From Aquatica leii (Eukaryota; Arthropoda; Insecta; Coleoptera; Lampyridae): a DNA stretch of 64,000 nt. This document shows, one piece after another, positions 21,866-32,499 of the stretch (positions are counted from its first letter, which is position 1; every line of letters starts with the position of its first letter). A program made the translations under genes and the position numbers. Where the stretch lies: the NCBI GenBank assembly GCA_035610365.1, contig CM069435.1:89995389-90059388 (forward strand). The letters run 5' to 3'. The notes beneath the pieces were generated by a model. The model ran no database searches. It was not told where the DNA came from and saw only the letters and a list, made by a program, of their open reading frames with translations.

Positions 21866-21909
21866 TAGTTCTACTTTTCTAGTTCTAATCTAAATTCGAG
21901 TGCAGTCAG

Positions 21910-22200
21910 AGATCTTCTTCTGAGTTGTGATGTAACTTCACTTTTTCACAAAGCTTCTATTAAGCATCGACCAAAAAACTGTGTCTCAACATGGCAAGGA
22001 CTTTAGTTTGGTTCCTCTTATTGATAAGTGTTTATTCTCCACTTACTTCCAATGTCATAACAAATTTTACGAACAGGTTTCTGGTGCTGTTATAGGTTCT
22101 CCTCTATCACCTGTTGTAGCTAACATGTTTATGAAATTTTTTAAAACGGTTGCTTTGGAATCATCTGTATTAAAACCTCATGTTTAGTTCCTCGCGTTTT
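21910..22200 (+). pseudogene. Penelope-like RT, palm part
   Basis: After the nested Gypsy the RT resumes with a DVTSLF block, then FQCHNKFYEQVSGAVIGSPL and SPVVANMFMKFFKT (22095-22130 for GSPLSPVVANMF). This is the characteristic Penelope-like palm motif. Just after LKPHV, where the catalytic YxDD box is expected, a stop occurs and the LINE begins, so the catalytic box and thumb are lost. Confidence 0.85.
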
Positions 22201-22269
22201 TTCTATTTCTATTTCGTTTTAAAACACGAAAAGTAAGAAAAGAAGATACGGAGGAATAAAAAAAGAAAG

Positions 22270-22620
22270 AGAAATGAATAAAAGAGAGAGAGAAGAAGAG
22301 GAAAAGGAAAGACAAGAAATATTTGAAAGAGGAAAGAAAACAATAAGATCACCGGACATAAAAAAGATAACGGAGAAAATCGAAGAAAACAGCTCAATAA
22401 CAGAAGGAGGAAAAAAAATAACAGAAAGAAATGGAGGAACTGGTGGAGAGAAAAACTGGAGAAAAAAGCGGAAGATGAGGAAAGATGGAAAAGGAAGAAT
22501 AATATTGTAATAAAAGGGTGGAGAAGTGAAGAACCACAAAAGGATTTAGCAATGATGCTGGAAGAAAAATTAAATGTGAAAGTAGAAGTGAAAAAGGTGA
22601 CAGTAATAAACAGAGAGAAG
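22270..22620 (+). pseudogene. LINE ORF1-like fragment
   Basis: A Lys/Glu/Arg-rich segment (22274-22510, coiled-coil-like), then in another frame NNIVIKGWRSEEPQ followed by MMLEEKLNVKVEVKKVTVI. This looks like the RNA-binding ORF1 protein of L1-like and other LINEs. The assignment rests on this short block only. Confidence 0.45.
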
Positions 22621-24905
22621 AGATTACAAGAGAGTGTAGAGGAAATGAGAGAGATGATGGAGAAAGCAACAGAAAAAGTCAGATTTAGAAAGTCAAAAGA
22701 AGAGAAAACAGGATGCAAGGAAGCAAAGAAAAATGCAAGAAGAGCATTAAAACAGTGGAAAAAAGGGAGGAAAGAAGAAGAAGAATACAAAAAAGCAGTA
22801 AAAATATGCAAGAAAACTAGTGAGAGAAAGAATGAAGTAAACAAAAAGAAACAAGAAGATCACTCAAAGGAATAAAAACAGAAGAAGATGTACCTAAAGA
22901 AAGTAAGAAAGAGAAAAACGACAACAAAGGGAATACAAATAAAAAATTGGAGATATACTATTTTAGGAACCTGCTGGGAGAGAAAGAACAAAATCGAAAA
23001 AGAGAAAAAAGGCAAAGAAAAGAAGCAGTAGTAAGACGGGAAGAAGGAGATAGAGATAGAATAAACGAAAACGAATTAACAGAGGCAATAAAGAAGATAA
23101 CAGATACAAGGGGAAGAGTGGGTATACGGGGAAGGAAATGTAGCAAAAAGGATGACGAAAATACTAAATACAATATGGAAAAGGAAAGGATTCTCGGTGA
23201 GAGGGAGAGAAGGAATAATATGCTGGATTTTTAAAAAAGGAGACAGAAATAAAGTGAAGAATTACAGAGAAGTAACATTATTAAACACGGCATACAAGAT
23301 ATATGCGACAGTGCTACAAGGAAGACTACAAAAGAAAATAGAGGAAAGATGTTTGGTACCAGACGGACAAGCGAGATTCAAAATGGGAAGAAGAGTGATA
23401 GGCAACATATATATATATATATATATATACTAAAACACTTGGTGAATGTAGAGCTAGAGAAAAGAAAGGGGAAAATAGTGGCACTATTAGTAGTTTTAAA
23501 AGCTGCTTTTGACAGAGTGAACAAGGAAAAACTGTGGGAATACATGAAGAGAAAAAAAATCAATAAAAGGTTAATAGAAGAAATGAAGGAAATTTACGAA
23601 GAAACGAAGAGCAGGGTCAACGTGAATGGGGACGAGAGCAAAAAATTCATTACAAAGAGAGGGTTGAGACAGGGATGTCCACTGAGCCCAAGCCTGTTTG
23701 CAGTATATACGGGGGATCTGGAGGAGACAATGAGAGGACAACAGACAGGAGGGATAGTAGTAGGGAAAGTGAAGGTATGGTCATTGGCGTATGCGGATGA
23801 CATAGTGTTGGTGACTAAGGAGGAAAAGGAAATGAAGGAGGATGATGAAAACGCTGGAAAAATACATAAAAAAAGAAATAGAAGTAAATACGGAAAAAAC
23901 AAAAATAATGGTATTTAAAAAAGGAGGGAAAAAAGTGAAGAGTAGAATTGCAGGGACGAGAAAGTGCTGCAAGTGAAGGAATTTACATACCTGGGTTACA
24001 CGATGAAGCAGGATAATAAGGAGGGAGAACACATAAAAGAAAGAGTGAGGAAAGGAAACAGGTTAATAGGGCAAGTGTAGAGTGTGGGGGAAAAGGTGTT
24101 TGAAGTAGACATAGAAACAAGAAGGCTGCTGTTTAAAAAGTTAATAAAAAGCGTGGTGATATATAGGGCGGAAATATGGGCGGGGAAAGTGTATAAAGAG
24201 GTAGAAGGGACACATGAAAAATACTGGAATTGGGTATTAGGGCTAGACATAGAAACACCGGGGTATATTATAAGAGAGGAAGTGCAGGCAGGAAAAATAG
24301 GAGTAGAGACAGGAAAAAGAGCCATAAAATACGAGGAAGAACTGAGGAAAAGGACAGAATGCAAAATACTACAAGAATGTTGGAAAGAGATAAAGAGAGG
24401 AAAAGCGAATTACGGGCAGGATGGCAGAGAAGAAGTGGAGAGATTAAAAGATGAGGGAGTAGGGGTAAGAGAAGAAATAATGAGGAGACATATAGACGTC
24501 GAAAAACAAGAAAAAGTGACAAGGATAAAAGAGGGCAGATATAATATGAATTATAAGAATATCAAGGGTGAAGGGGTGCCAGAATATTTAAAGGTTAAAG
24601 GAAATAATAACAAAAGGAAGAAAAAAAATGATAGCACGGTTCAGATGTGGGAACGAAGAGTTAGAATAAATAGTGGAAAAAAGAAGAAGAAAAGATGTGC
24701 AGAATATGTGGAGAAGAGACGGAGGACCTTAATTACATAAGAAATAATTGCAGAGAGTTAAGAAAAGTGGTTAAGAAAGTAGAGCCAATCTCAGAAGAAA
24801 CTGGGAAAAGAGCGGAGTGGTTGGAAGAAGTATGGAGAAGGAGAAAAAAGTTAAGAAAATGCAAAAAATGTAAAAATGTAAATAGAATGCAATATGCAAT
24901 GTAGT
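22620..24905 (+). pseudogene. LINE ORF2: reverse transcriptase and C-terminal Cys motif, broken
   Basis: A charged stretch with KKNARRALKQWKKGRKEEEE, then the RT: FKKGDRNKVKNYREVTLLNT (RT1), VLKAAFDRVNKEKLW (catalytic block A), KRGLRQGCPLSPSLF (block B) and SLAYADDIVLV (YADD at 23790-23801). The end holds MCRICGEETEDLNYIRNNC, a Cys/His-type C-terminal motif seen in several insect LINE clades. RT would copy the element RNA at a nicked target. Frameshifts near 23180, 23430, 23900 and 24700, plus the missing endonuclease, make it inactive. The clade was not determined. Confidence 0.88.
23406..23429. repeat. (AT)n microsatellite inside the LINE RT
   Basis: About 12 AT units between RT blocks (after the FKMGRR stretch and before LKHLVNVELEKR). 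Expansion here has shifted the reading frame. Confidence 0.9.
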
Positions 24906-24994
24906 ATAAATGTAAAAAAAGGGGTAAATTGTAAATAGGGAAACATGAAGCAATTTGTGAACTAAGTAAGTAATCAAATAAAGTTAAACTTATA

Positions 24995-25275
24995 CATCCA
25001 CGTATTGGGTTACCTAAGGACATTTCTACTTCTGAATCCAATCCAAAATAAGCATTTTTACTCACAATTCACAAGGTTACAGATCAACTAAAGAAACTTT
25101 TTTGTAAGAATGGTATTAAATTCATATTCAACTCGACAGGTAAAATCTTTCAGATTCTTCCTTCTCCCAAAGACAAATTTCTTACACTTTTATTTCAAGG
25201 TGTATACTAAATTTCTTGTTCATGTGATTTAGTCTACATTGGTAAAACCGGTCATTCTGTTCTTAAGTAACTTTT
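24995..25275 (+). pseudogene. Penelope-like GIY-YIG endonuclease, truncated
   Basis: After the LINE the frame reads AFLLTIHKVTDQLKKLFCK, then GIKFIFNSTGKIFQILPS, the linker typical of Penelope-like elements. The nuclease start follows: GVY (25199-25207), an in-frame stop, then ISCSCDLVYIGKTGHSV with YIG at 25235-25243. CSC before VYIG is a hallmark of this nuclease family. The rest of the domain (catalytic Arg, Glu and Asn) is gone; the sequence passes straight into the 3' tail. Confidence 0.88.
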
Positions 25276-25283
25276 ATGGAATT

Positions 25284-25510
25284 TAGAATCTGGCTTGATT
25301 CACAAGTTAATTACCTAATTCAATAGTGGTTCTTTGTTAGATTGTCGTTTGGTTTTTTAAGTTTATTGGTTTTTTTTGTACTTTTTCAGTGTTTAGAATC
25401 TGGCTTGGTTCACAAGTTGATGACCTAACTTTTGAGAAGTTTTAGTTAGATTTATGAAAATGGGCAAAACGTTGGCAACTTGATATGGTCCAAATCCGGA
25501 AGACGTTCTC
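25284..25510 (+). repeat. 3' tail of the Penelope-like element (inverted partner of 18530-18790)
   Basis: Two tandem copies of a block beginning 'gaatctggcttg', 109 bp apart (near 25286 and 25395), followed by 'gcaaaacgttggcaac' and 'tccggaagacgttctcat'. The whole segment is the reverse complement of the left tail, with scattered differences. Confidence 0.8.
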
Positions 25511-25559
25511 ATCTCATATCGAAAGAATTTTTATCTTACGTTAGGTTGGACGTTCTTGT

Positions 25560-28500
25560 GTTTCGGTCGATGAAAACAAGTTTTTCTACATTTCTCGTTC
25601 CAACTATAGCGCGTCATCGATTATTCTTAAAGCCTTGCTTTAGACGATCTGCATCTTGCTGATTACCATACGAACAAAGCTTATTGTTTATGGAGAAAAC
25701 GCTTTTTTTTCTAAATCTTAAATATAATTTGAGGATGTGCGATGTGACTTTTGCTGTAATAATATAAATGTTTTTTTTATATGTAGTGGTTGAAGAACAA
25801 ATTCTTGAGGTATTTGGACATGCGCAGCTTTTTCCTAAAGCTTAGTTGCGTAAGTGTGATCTGAAGAATTTGATTATGTGAAGAAAGATTCCGTTATCTA
25901 AGTGTTTCAGTAAGAAGACTTAGTGTTATGTCTTTTAGATGTCTATAAAAAGGCCTCTGGTGTGCAATCGACCAAAACTCGTAGAATGCGATTTCCGAAA
26001 CCAACTTGTTTGAACTGTATTGAGGTAAACTTTGCTCTGTAACTTAATAGATGTCGATAGTAAAATAATTAGACAATAGTTCTGCAGCATTTGCGTAATT
26101 TTTCCCAGGTGTCGTAGGCGGCATTCCTGAAAAAGTCTAAAAAATGGGTTGCATGTATCGACGACTCTAATTGAAATACGTGTCTTGGTTCTCTTATTTT
26201 TCAAATTTCAAGAAAAGAAAAACGAATTCAGTGCCAATTCTAAACGTTATTGAGTTATTGACTACGATTCCGATTTTTTTTTAATTTGTTTGTTTAGATT
26301 GTTGTCTTAAAGTCTTTATAAACAGTAGCTTTTTGGATTCATATCTTTGGTGGCTTATCTTATTAAAACATATTTCAAATTTACGTTCGTGCTGCTTTAG
26401 TAGCATTGCTGTTTAACAGTTTTTGGTCTTAGCCTGAAAAAAAGCGCTCAGTCTTACAGTCGTGGCAAAGTCTATGGATACGTTTGCTTCTCTCATGATA
26501 GCGGTTAGTCAGTTGTAGTTTCTCTCCGGCAACTTCGATAGCGCTAGAAACATGCTTTTTGGTCATATTCTTTTTGTTCTAGTGCTTTTTGGCGCAATTC
26601 AACTTATATAAATTAAAAACTTACAAAACCTGACAAAAATATGTACAATTTTGTCTCACTTTTTTGTTTAACAGTTTTAGTTGACATCTAAAAATAAAAA
26701 CTAAGTACCAAAAATCATTCAAAATTAAAGTACGGCCAAATACTAAAATATGATTTTTTACCATTCCAATACTTGAGCTTAAAAATAAAGTCGAAGTCAT
26801 CTTTGTAGCGTTGTAGTGAAATCGAATGCGAATTGTAGTAGGCCGTGTCAGACAATGGTAAAAACAAATAAAACCCAAGTTGGCTCAATTAAAAATGTGC
26901 GAACGCGTATGCACGTAATAGCGTTCGTATACAGCGTGCGTCGTCTTTTTTTTAAATTCTCATCGAAAACGAAAGCTTGTAAAAAAATGATAATCGCCAT
27001 GTGGCTTCTGTTCGATTTCATTGAGTACGAAATCGTGACCGGGTAGCGAACTGCGAAAAGATGTAAACTTGTTATAAATAAAGAACGAAAAATGCCATTA
27101 ACGATTGACAAAGTAAAAATTCTGAACTATCTGAATTAGGCAGTTACAGCGCGGCAAGACAAAAGAAGTGGCGGCCTAACAAAAGATGATTGTTTTTGTC
27201 GGAACATTTCGGCGACAGCAACTGGAAATATGCATATAATGTATGTCTGTTAGCTGGGCGGCTTTTGACGAATCGAACGACTGATTTTGGCCTACTTCGA
27301 TTTTTTCTCTACTAAGTAGTAAACTCGCAAGTTTGGCGTATTTACCATAACTTGTTCAAATGCGAAGCTAAAATCATCATTTATCACAGCTTTGCGGCTG
27401 CTCGAGACGTCTACTTATACTATTATGAAGTGGTGTCCAACTTCGCCGGAGGGTGTTTCAACCTTGAGGGACTTAGTCTTGTAATAATACTCTTGGAGCG
27501 GTTCGTTAGCGGCTTTCGACATTTAATAATTCAACAACAAAACTTAGATCGTAGTTGTCCGTTGTACCAAACCTTCAAAACAAAACATAAACGACTTCAA
27601 AATTGTATCCTTCGCACGCCGAACTAATAATATTAGTCAGGATTAAAGTACCGGGGACAGCAGCTACGTAAGGTATTAAGCTAAATGTACCCTAATGGGG
27701 TCATTTGTCAATTTTTTTCCGTCTTCACCCTGTTCAAATATGTCCGCAGATTTAGTTTTCTGATTAATCGCTTATGGTGTGACCGTATTTGCTTCTATTC
27801 ATCCGTATTTGTTTTCATTACGCTTACAGAAATACAAGAAAAAAACTCAATCAATACCAAAATTTCAATTGTTTTAAAATTAAACACGTCTCTTCGAATC
27901 TCTTTCTTCTCATTTATATCATCAATAAAAATTTTAAAATTTCGTGAAATAATTCTTAAAACATCATAGGTAGCGATGAAAACAATTTTTCCACAGCCTT
28001 CTACGTTTTTTATCTTTTTACTTATTTTGTCTAACTCTAAAACATACTGATTGCATGGCTGAGTCTACATCATAATTTGGTTGATGTTATAGGACCGTAA
28101 GATTTTATCAATTTTTGAAAGTATTATTTCTATGGTTTAAAATCACCTATGTTTTAAAAAGGTTATTAAATTTAGTTGAAAGCTAGTGTATTAGAAAGTG
28201 TTGAAAACAACTGTTCTACCATTCACTAGATTTTTCTCAAATCATTTAAAAAAGAGTTTGTGACTGATGCTTAAACAATATTCTAAATAAAGATTATTTT
28301 CTTTAGTAAAAATTGTAATACTTTTTACGCCAGATTTAGAATTTTGTTTTTTGTTTAACATTCACCTTTATCTGTACAATTTCATAATTTTCCACGATGA
28401 CAATAAAAGTTGTAGTTGTAGAAGCGATGAACGAGTTTCGGTATTGTTCCACGGCCACCCGAAGAATTCAAAATTTCATTAATAAACAAAACTGTTTAAC

Positions 28501-29480
28501 CACGCCCACGCTGTGACGCAACTGTTTCGATATTGTTTCACAGTTGACTTATCTCCAAACTTAATAACGTAAATTTCTGTACGAAAAAATTTTGATTTAG
28601 ACGGTCGAAGTTTTAATAAAACTAAAAGCTAGGGGGTCGGGCGGAAATTGGAGTGTCGATATTCTGTCAAATACGTAAACAAATAAGGAAATTAAGAGAA
28701 TCGTTAATATGCTAGTTGTTCGTCGGGTACAAGCGCTGAGCGAGCAAGAGAAAAAAACAGTTGAAACGCATATGTCTTGAGGCGACAAAAAATGAAAGCC
28801 ACATGCCTACTGTATGGTGTGCATATAGATATTAATTTCAAAAACACTTGTCTTCTGTAACCCTTATAATTCATATTTGTGTCTGTGCCAGTGTGCACGT
28901 TTAAACTTGTCCCCGAATTAAGTAATTAAATTGAATTCTTGTCCATCTTAAAAATAACGATAATAAAACTTCAAATTGGCTATAAAGAATAAAAATCAGA
29001 GTAAGCAAAGGCGGCATCGTCTAAGAACAACCACTTACTAATTACGGGGGCAATATAACATAAACTACGAGTCATTTTCCTAGTCATCTTACAAAGATCA
29101 TTAACGGAATAGTTCAGTACATCGTACAAGCAGTGCGGCATGTGCGAGTAAAAATGCTTCGTCGCCTACTTCCTGCATTAGAGCAAAAACGTAAATTTGT
29201 TGTTAGGATGCAACGTCGCATTTTCGTGTAGAAATCGAGCGTGCAAATAGACCGAGGTGACCGAGCCGCTCGCTGTGCACAGCGCACCGAACTATACGGT
29301 ATAGGCGTTAACTCAAAATCCTAAGAAATAAAATAAATGAAAATTAACAACTACCTTTTTTTCTTGCCTCACACGATCGAAGTATTACGACTTCTGTTTA
29401 ATCTACTACTGTAGTAGCCTATGACCTTGAGCTGCATATTCTAGCTTCCAACGTAATATTAATTATTACAGATAAAAACG
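25560..29480. other. Unique, AT-rich DNA without a recognised gene
   Basis: About 3.9 kb with no convincing coding sequence. Open frames such as 25935-26204 (minus) and 27352-27627 (plus) are 89-91 codons but have no recognisable motif or splice pattern. Islands richer in GC and CpG lie at 26840-27060, 28370-28560 (with a CCACGCCCAC box) and 29040-29340 (with a palindromic GCTGTGCACAGC). They may be regulatory. No RNA gene was found. Confidence 0.4.
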
Positions 29481-30900
29481 TCATTTTAATGTAAATTTAA
29501 GTTGATACATGTTTAAATAAGCATTGAAGTTTGACAACATTTTTAAAATCGACGAATATAAGTTAGTTTTATTAGAATTTGTTAATACATAGGTTAATTT
29601 CGTTAGATTTGAGATTGAGTTTTATCTTTTACTCATAGTCACTTAAGTTAGCAATTAGATAAAATCAAGTCATTGTTGTTAAAATAATTTTCAAAACAAC
29701 AGCGTTTTGTCAAAAAAAGTTTTAGGTTTAAACCCTATAAAATTTAGGTTAAGTAACATTTTATTTAAAGAAAGTTGGGTTAGATTTTTTAAGATCTAAT
29801 TAGATTAAACCGATTCGATATATTCAAGTCTTATAGAATTTAGATTTAATGACATTTTTGAAAGTTGGTTGGGTTTGATTGGTTAAAATCTAATTAAGTT
29901 AAATCGACGTGGTCAAACACAGCTTAAGCTAAAACAGTATTAAGAAAAAAAGTTGTTTAATCGCATTTTAAAGTTAAGATGAAAACTAAAACTAAAAAAA
30001 GAAACTTTTGGTTAAATCACTTTATTGCCATTGGCTTAAAGAACAACAATTTGAATAGTATTAGTATTTTTTTGATTAACATATAGTAGTCATAGTAAAA
30101 CAAAAGACTGACTGAATTTTTTGTTCTTGATTAAAACGCAGTGTACATGCTTGTAACAAAAACAAAATAGGCTTTTTTAGTTATGTTTTGTAGACTCTAA
30201 AACAGTTGTTCTTTAGCCCAAACAAGTTTAATAAAAACCTTGTCGCAGCTAGCTTAAAACTTTTATTTTTTAAATTAACTGGGCATTAACTGCAGTGCAG
30301 TGCAATCTAGATTTTAAGAAACTAAACTTTAATTGTTTTTAGACTTTTGTTACTTTCTGTTTTTTTAGGCTAATTGAGTATTAACTGCAGTGCAACCTAG
30401 GTTTTAAGAAAGTAAACCTTGACTGTTTTTAAAAGTATGTTTTTTACAACTTAGTTTCTGCTTCGGTGTCTTAACTTATGTCGAGTTTTAGAAACTTAAC
30501 TTTTTCAAAATTTTGAAATCTAATTTAACTACTTAACTTATTGCAAAAAGTTTAGCTAAAAAACTACTTTAATAGTGTAACAAAAAATAAAGTGTCTGCT
30601 AATAACCACTAGATTGCGTTTTTTAATATAAACACGTAGTTGATTGTAATTTAACCTAACACTTTTTTATAAGTTTAATTGTAGACGCCATATCAAAATA
30701 ATATCGATTTCTTAAGAAAAACGGAAACAATTGGTAATTTATTAGATTAAATAACCTTAGGTAATTATAATACGTATCCTATAACAGTAATAAAATTTCA
30801 GATTTTTTCTAGCTTATAAGCTTGCAGAAACAAAGTCATTACATGAAATATCTAATACACGAATAATAAAAAGATCAATTACATTTTTTAACTACTTACT
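29480..30900. repeat. Decayed short repeats, left margin of the A-rich array
   Basis: Two neighbouring blocks near 29755 and 29840 share the order 'ttta-ggttaa/attt-gacattt', 'gttgggtt' and 'ctaattaagttaaa'. Two others, near 30290 and 30380, share 'attaactgcagtgcag' and a 'ttttaagaaa' element. They look like very old members of the neighbouring array or of independent local duplications. No gene was seen. Confidence 0.45.
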
Positions 30901-32480
30901 GTGATAGCAAGCCGTGATTTTTTCCTAAAAACAATTGATTAATATCTTTCAACGGCCACTAGATTATGGCGGTTTTTTGCGCGAATCCTATTATTTACTA
31001 ACGGAAGCGCAAACACAATTTGCGTGTAATTGCGCTTTATCTTTTTTTCCTTGGCCTTCTGTCTCTTTCTCTTCCAAGACATTTTTGAGATATCGTTTTG
31101 CTCGCGTAATAATAGTAATAATAATGAGTTGAAGAAGTACGAGTGCATCGCCGCACATAAAACGAAACTGTGAAGAATGCTGTTATAAATGCTGTATCAT
31201 TATGGTTTAATTAAATTACCTTGTTTTACGTGGATTTTTTCGAAGCCATCTAACAAATAATCGAAAAATTAATTACGACAACGCGTTTTTAATTTTAAAT
31301 AATAAGTAGGCGATGAAACAAAATGGCGCGCAAAACAAAAGCGTATCTACCGCCAACCGCGATTTTTGTTTTATTTTGTTTGTTGTTGTGTCCGTGCAAG
31401 CCATGCGTTAATTCCAGTCCAGTATGTGACATTAATATTTATACAATTAGTGATTTAATCCGTCAGTTCCCAGTCTCTCGATTAACATTAAAATCGCATT
31501 ATTTGCGGCGTTGCCTTTTAGATAATCGTAAATAATTTTGTTTGCGAAGAGGCAAAGTTGAGGTAAAAAAAAACGCAGAGATGCGCGAAGGGTTGTTGTA
31601 CGGTGGAGGTCTCTTCCGAATTATTTCGAAAGCTCGTAAAAAAGTTAATGAGTAATTTTAACGATGAGGTTTAATGGCATCGTTAATGCATTCGCTTCAT
31701 TTATTTTGCATACAATTATTATATTGTCTTATAAATCATAAGCTGCACCTCGACGACGCCCTCTCGTTAGAATTCGAATTTATAACGTTGAAAATTTGGC
31801 GCCCGCACGCGATTTTTGAAAAACCGCTCGCGCAAAAATGAATTGCTCGTCGGGCCGTGGAAAATCAATTAAAAGTGTATTTATTCTGCATAGATCAATG
31901 ATCAGAAAGAATGTTGATTAAATTCTGGGTAACATGTAGAAGTTTAAGGTGACTCGGCAACGCCTCGTCCTATTTTGGTTTTACGGTGATTGAGTACGTA
32001 ACAAATGAAGCTTTAATACTCATTCAAAATAGAAAGCTTGTAATCCAACATGGATATACGCACGAATTTTAATACATCATCGGCTTAATTATCTTCGAAC
32101 GTTCTCAAAACTAATAATTACTTTGTAAAGGCCGAAATTGAGCGATCAGTAACGTACGATCGCACAACGTTGCCGATATTCCCAAAAACTAACGCAATAA
32201 ATCGGCGGCTATGAAACAATTACGAAACACAAGTAGTTTTTAATAGAAAGTTAGGTTACGATACTCAAAACATAGTTGAAATTACGTTATTGAAGTTAAG
32301 ACGCATCATTTGTTTTGTAAAAGCATGGTTCAGTTAAAATTTTAAAAAATTTGTGAAAAAATAATATTATGAAAGACAAATTTTGCTTGAACAAACAAAA
32401 CTAAACTAGTTTAAATAATTTAGGTAAACATAAAGTATCACAACAAAGTCTTTGCTGATGAAAACTTATTAAATCACACC
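30900..32480. other. Unique island, candidate regulatory DNA
   Basis: A block of mixed composition with CpGs between two repeat fields. It contains TGCGTGTAATTGCGC near 31020, a GGCGCGC near 31326, and several A/T homeodomain-type cores. Apart from the doubtful ORF at 31323-31535 no gene is seen. The abrupt borders against the arrays suggest this sequence is under constraint, probably as an enhancer in a long intron. Confidence 0.4.
31323..31535 (+). CDS. Doubtful small ORF with signal-peptide-like start, 70 residues
   Basis: An ATG-started frame: a basic N terminus (MARKTK), a hydrophobic stretch (AIFVLFCLLL) and a Cys-containing region (CPCKPCVNSSPVC), resembling a secreted peptide. The ATG context is AAAATGG. 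It lies in the most unique part of the island. However, the later half is unremarkable, no poly-A signal or splice site supports it, and frames this long occur by chance. Its identity is unknown. Confidence 0.15.
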   Translation: MARKTKAYLPPTAIFVLFCLLLCPCKPCVNSSPVCDINIYTISDLIRQFPVSRLTLKSHYLRRCLLDNRK

Positions 32481-32499
32481 ACTGAAGTTGAAACGCAGT

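Larger units (their letters stand above)
20132..21909 (+). mobile_element. Internally deleted Gypsy element nested in the Penelope-like RT
   Basis: The element is flanked by AGATC on both sides (20127-20131 and 21910-21914). It starts TGTAACG, has a complete 5' LTR, a primer site, gag remains, an RT fragment with YLDD, and only the last few dozen bases of the 3' LTR. If the insertion and one AGATC are left out, the Penelope-like reading frame continues without a break, confirming the borders. Large parts of pol and most of the 3' LTR have been deleted. Confidence 0.88.
22225..24990 (+). mobile_element. LINE (non-LTR retrotransposon) lacking its endonuclease, nested in the Penelope-like element
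   Basis: A 2.8-kb purine-rich insertion in sense orientation, very different in strand composition from its host element. It holds an ORF1-like piece, an RT with YADD, and a C-terminal Cys motif. No apurinic-type endonuclease motifs were seen between the ORF1-like and RT parts, suggesting an internal deletion. It ends in 'aataaagttaa' without a long poly-A. Target duplications were not found, and Penelope-like sequence that should lie between the flanks is missing, so deletion accompanied or followed insertion. Confidence 0.8.
18490..25560 (+). mobile_element. Penelope-like element with inverted left tail and nested insertions
   Basis: The plus-strand coding parts match Penelope-like elements: an N-terminal block with VVLPADKGNA, the RT core with GSPLSPVVANMF, and a C-terminal GIY-YIG endonuclease. 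The left end carries a minus-strand copy of the element's 3' tail (18530-19076), so the tails form an inverted pair with 25284-25510. Such partial inverted copies at the 5' side are known for this class. Two other elements sit inside it (20132-21909 and about 22225-24990). Many stops and a missing stretch after the RT core show a dead copy. Outer borders are approximate and no target duplication was found. Confidence 0.85.

Noticed and set aside
22209..22844. Long minus-strand frame of 211 codons rich in Ser, Phe and Leu
   Set aside because: It is the complement of the purine-rich LINE coding strand, which forces a pyrimidine-rich open frame. The RT motifs are on the plus strand.
23996..24522. 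Further minus-strand frames over the LINE
   Set aside because: Same shadow effect; no motif of their own.
25935..26204. Minus-strand frame of 89 codons, possible transposase piece
   Set aside because: The sequence looks somewhat protein-like, but I could not match it to any family and saw no terminal repeats or further blocks.
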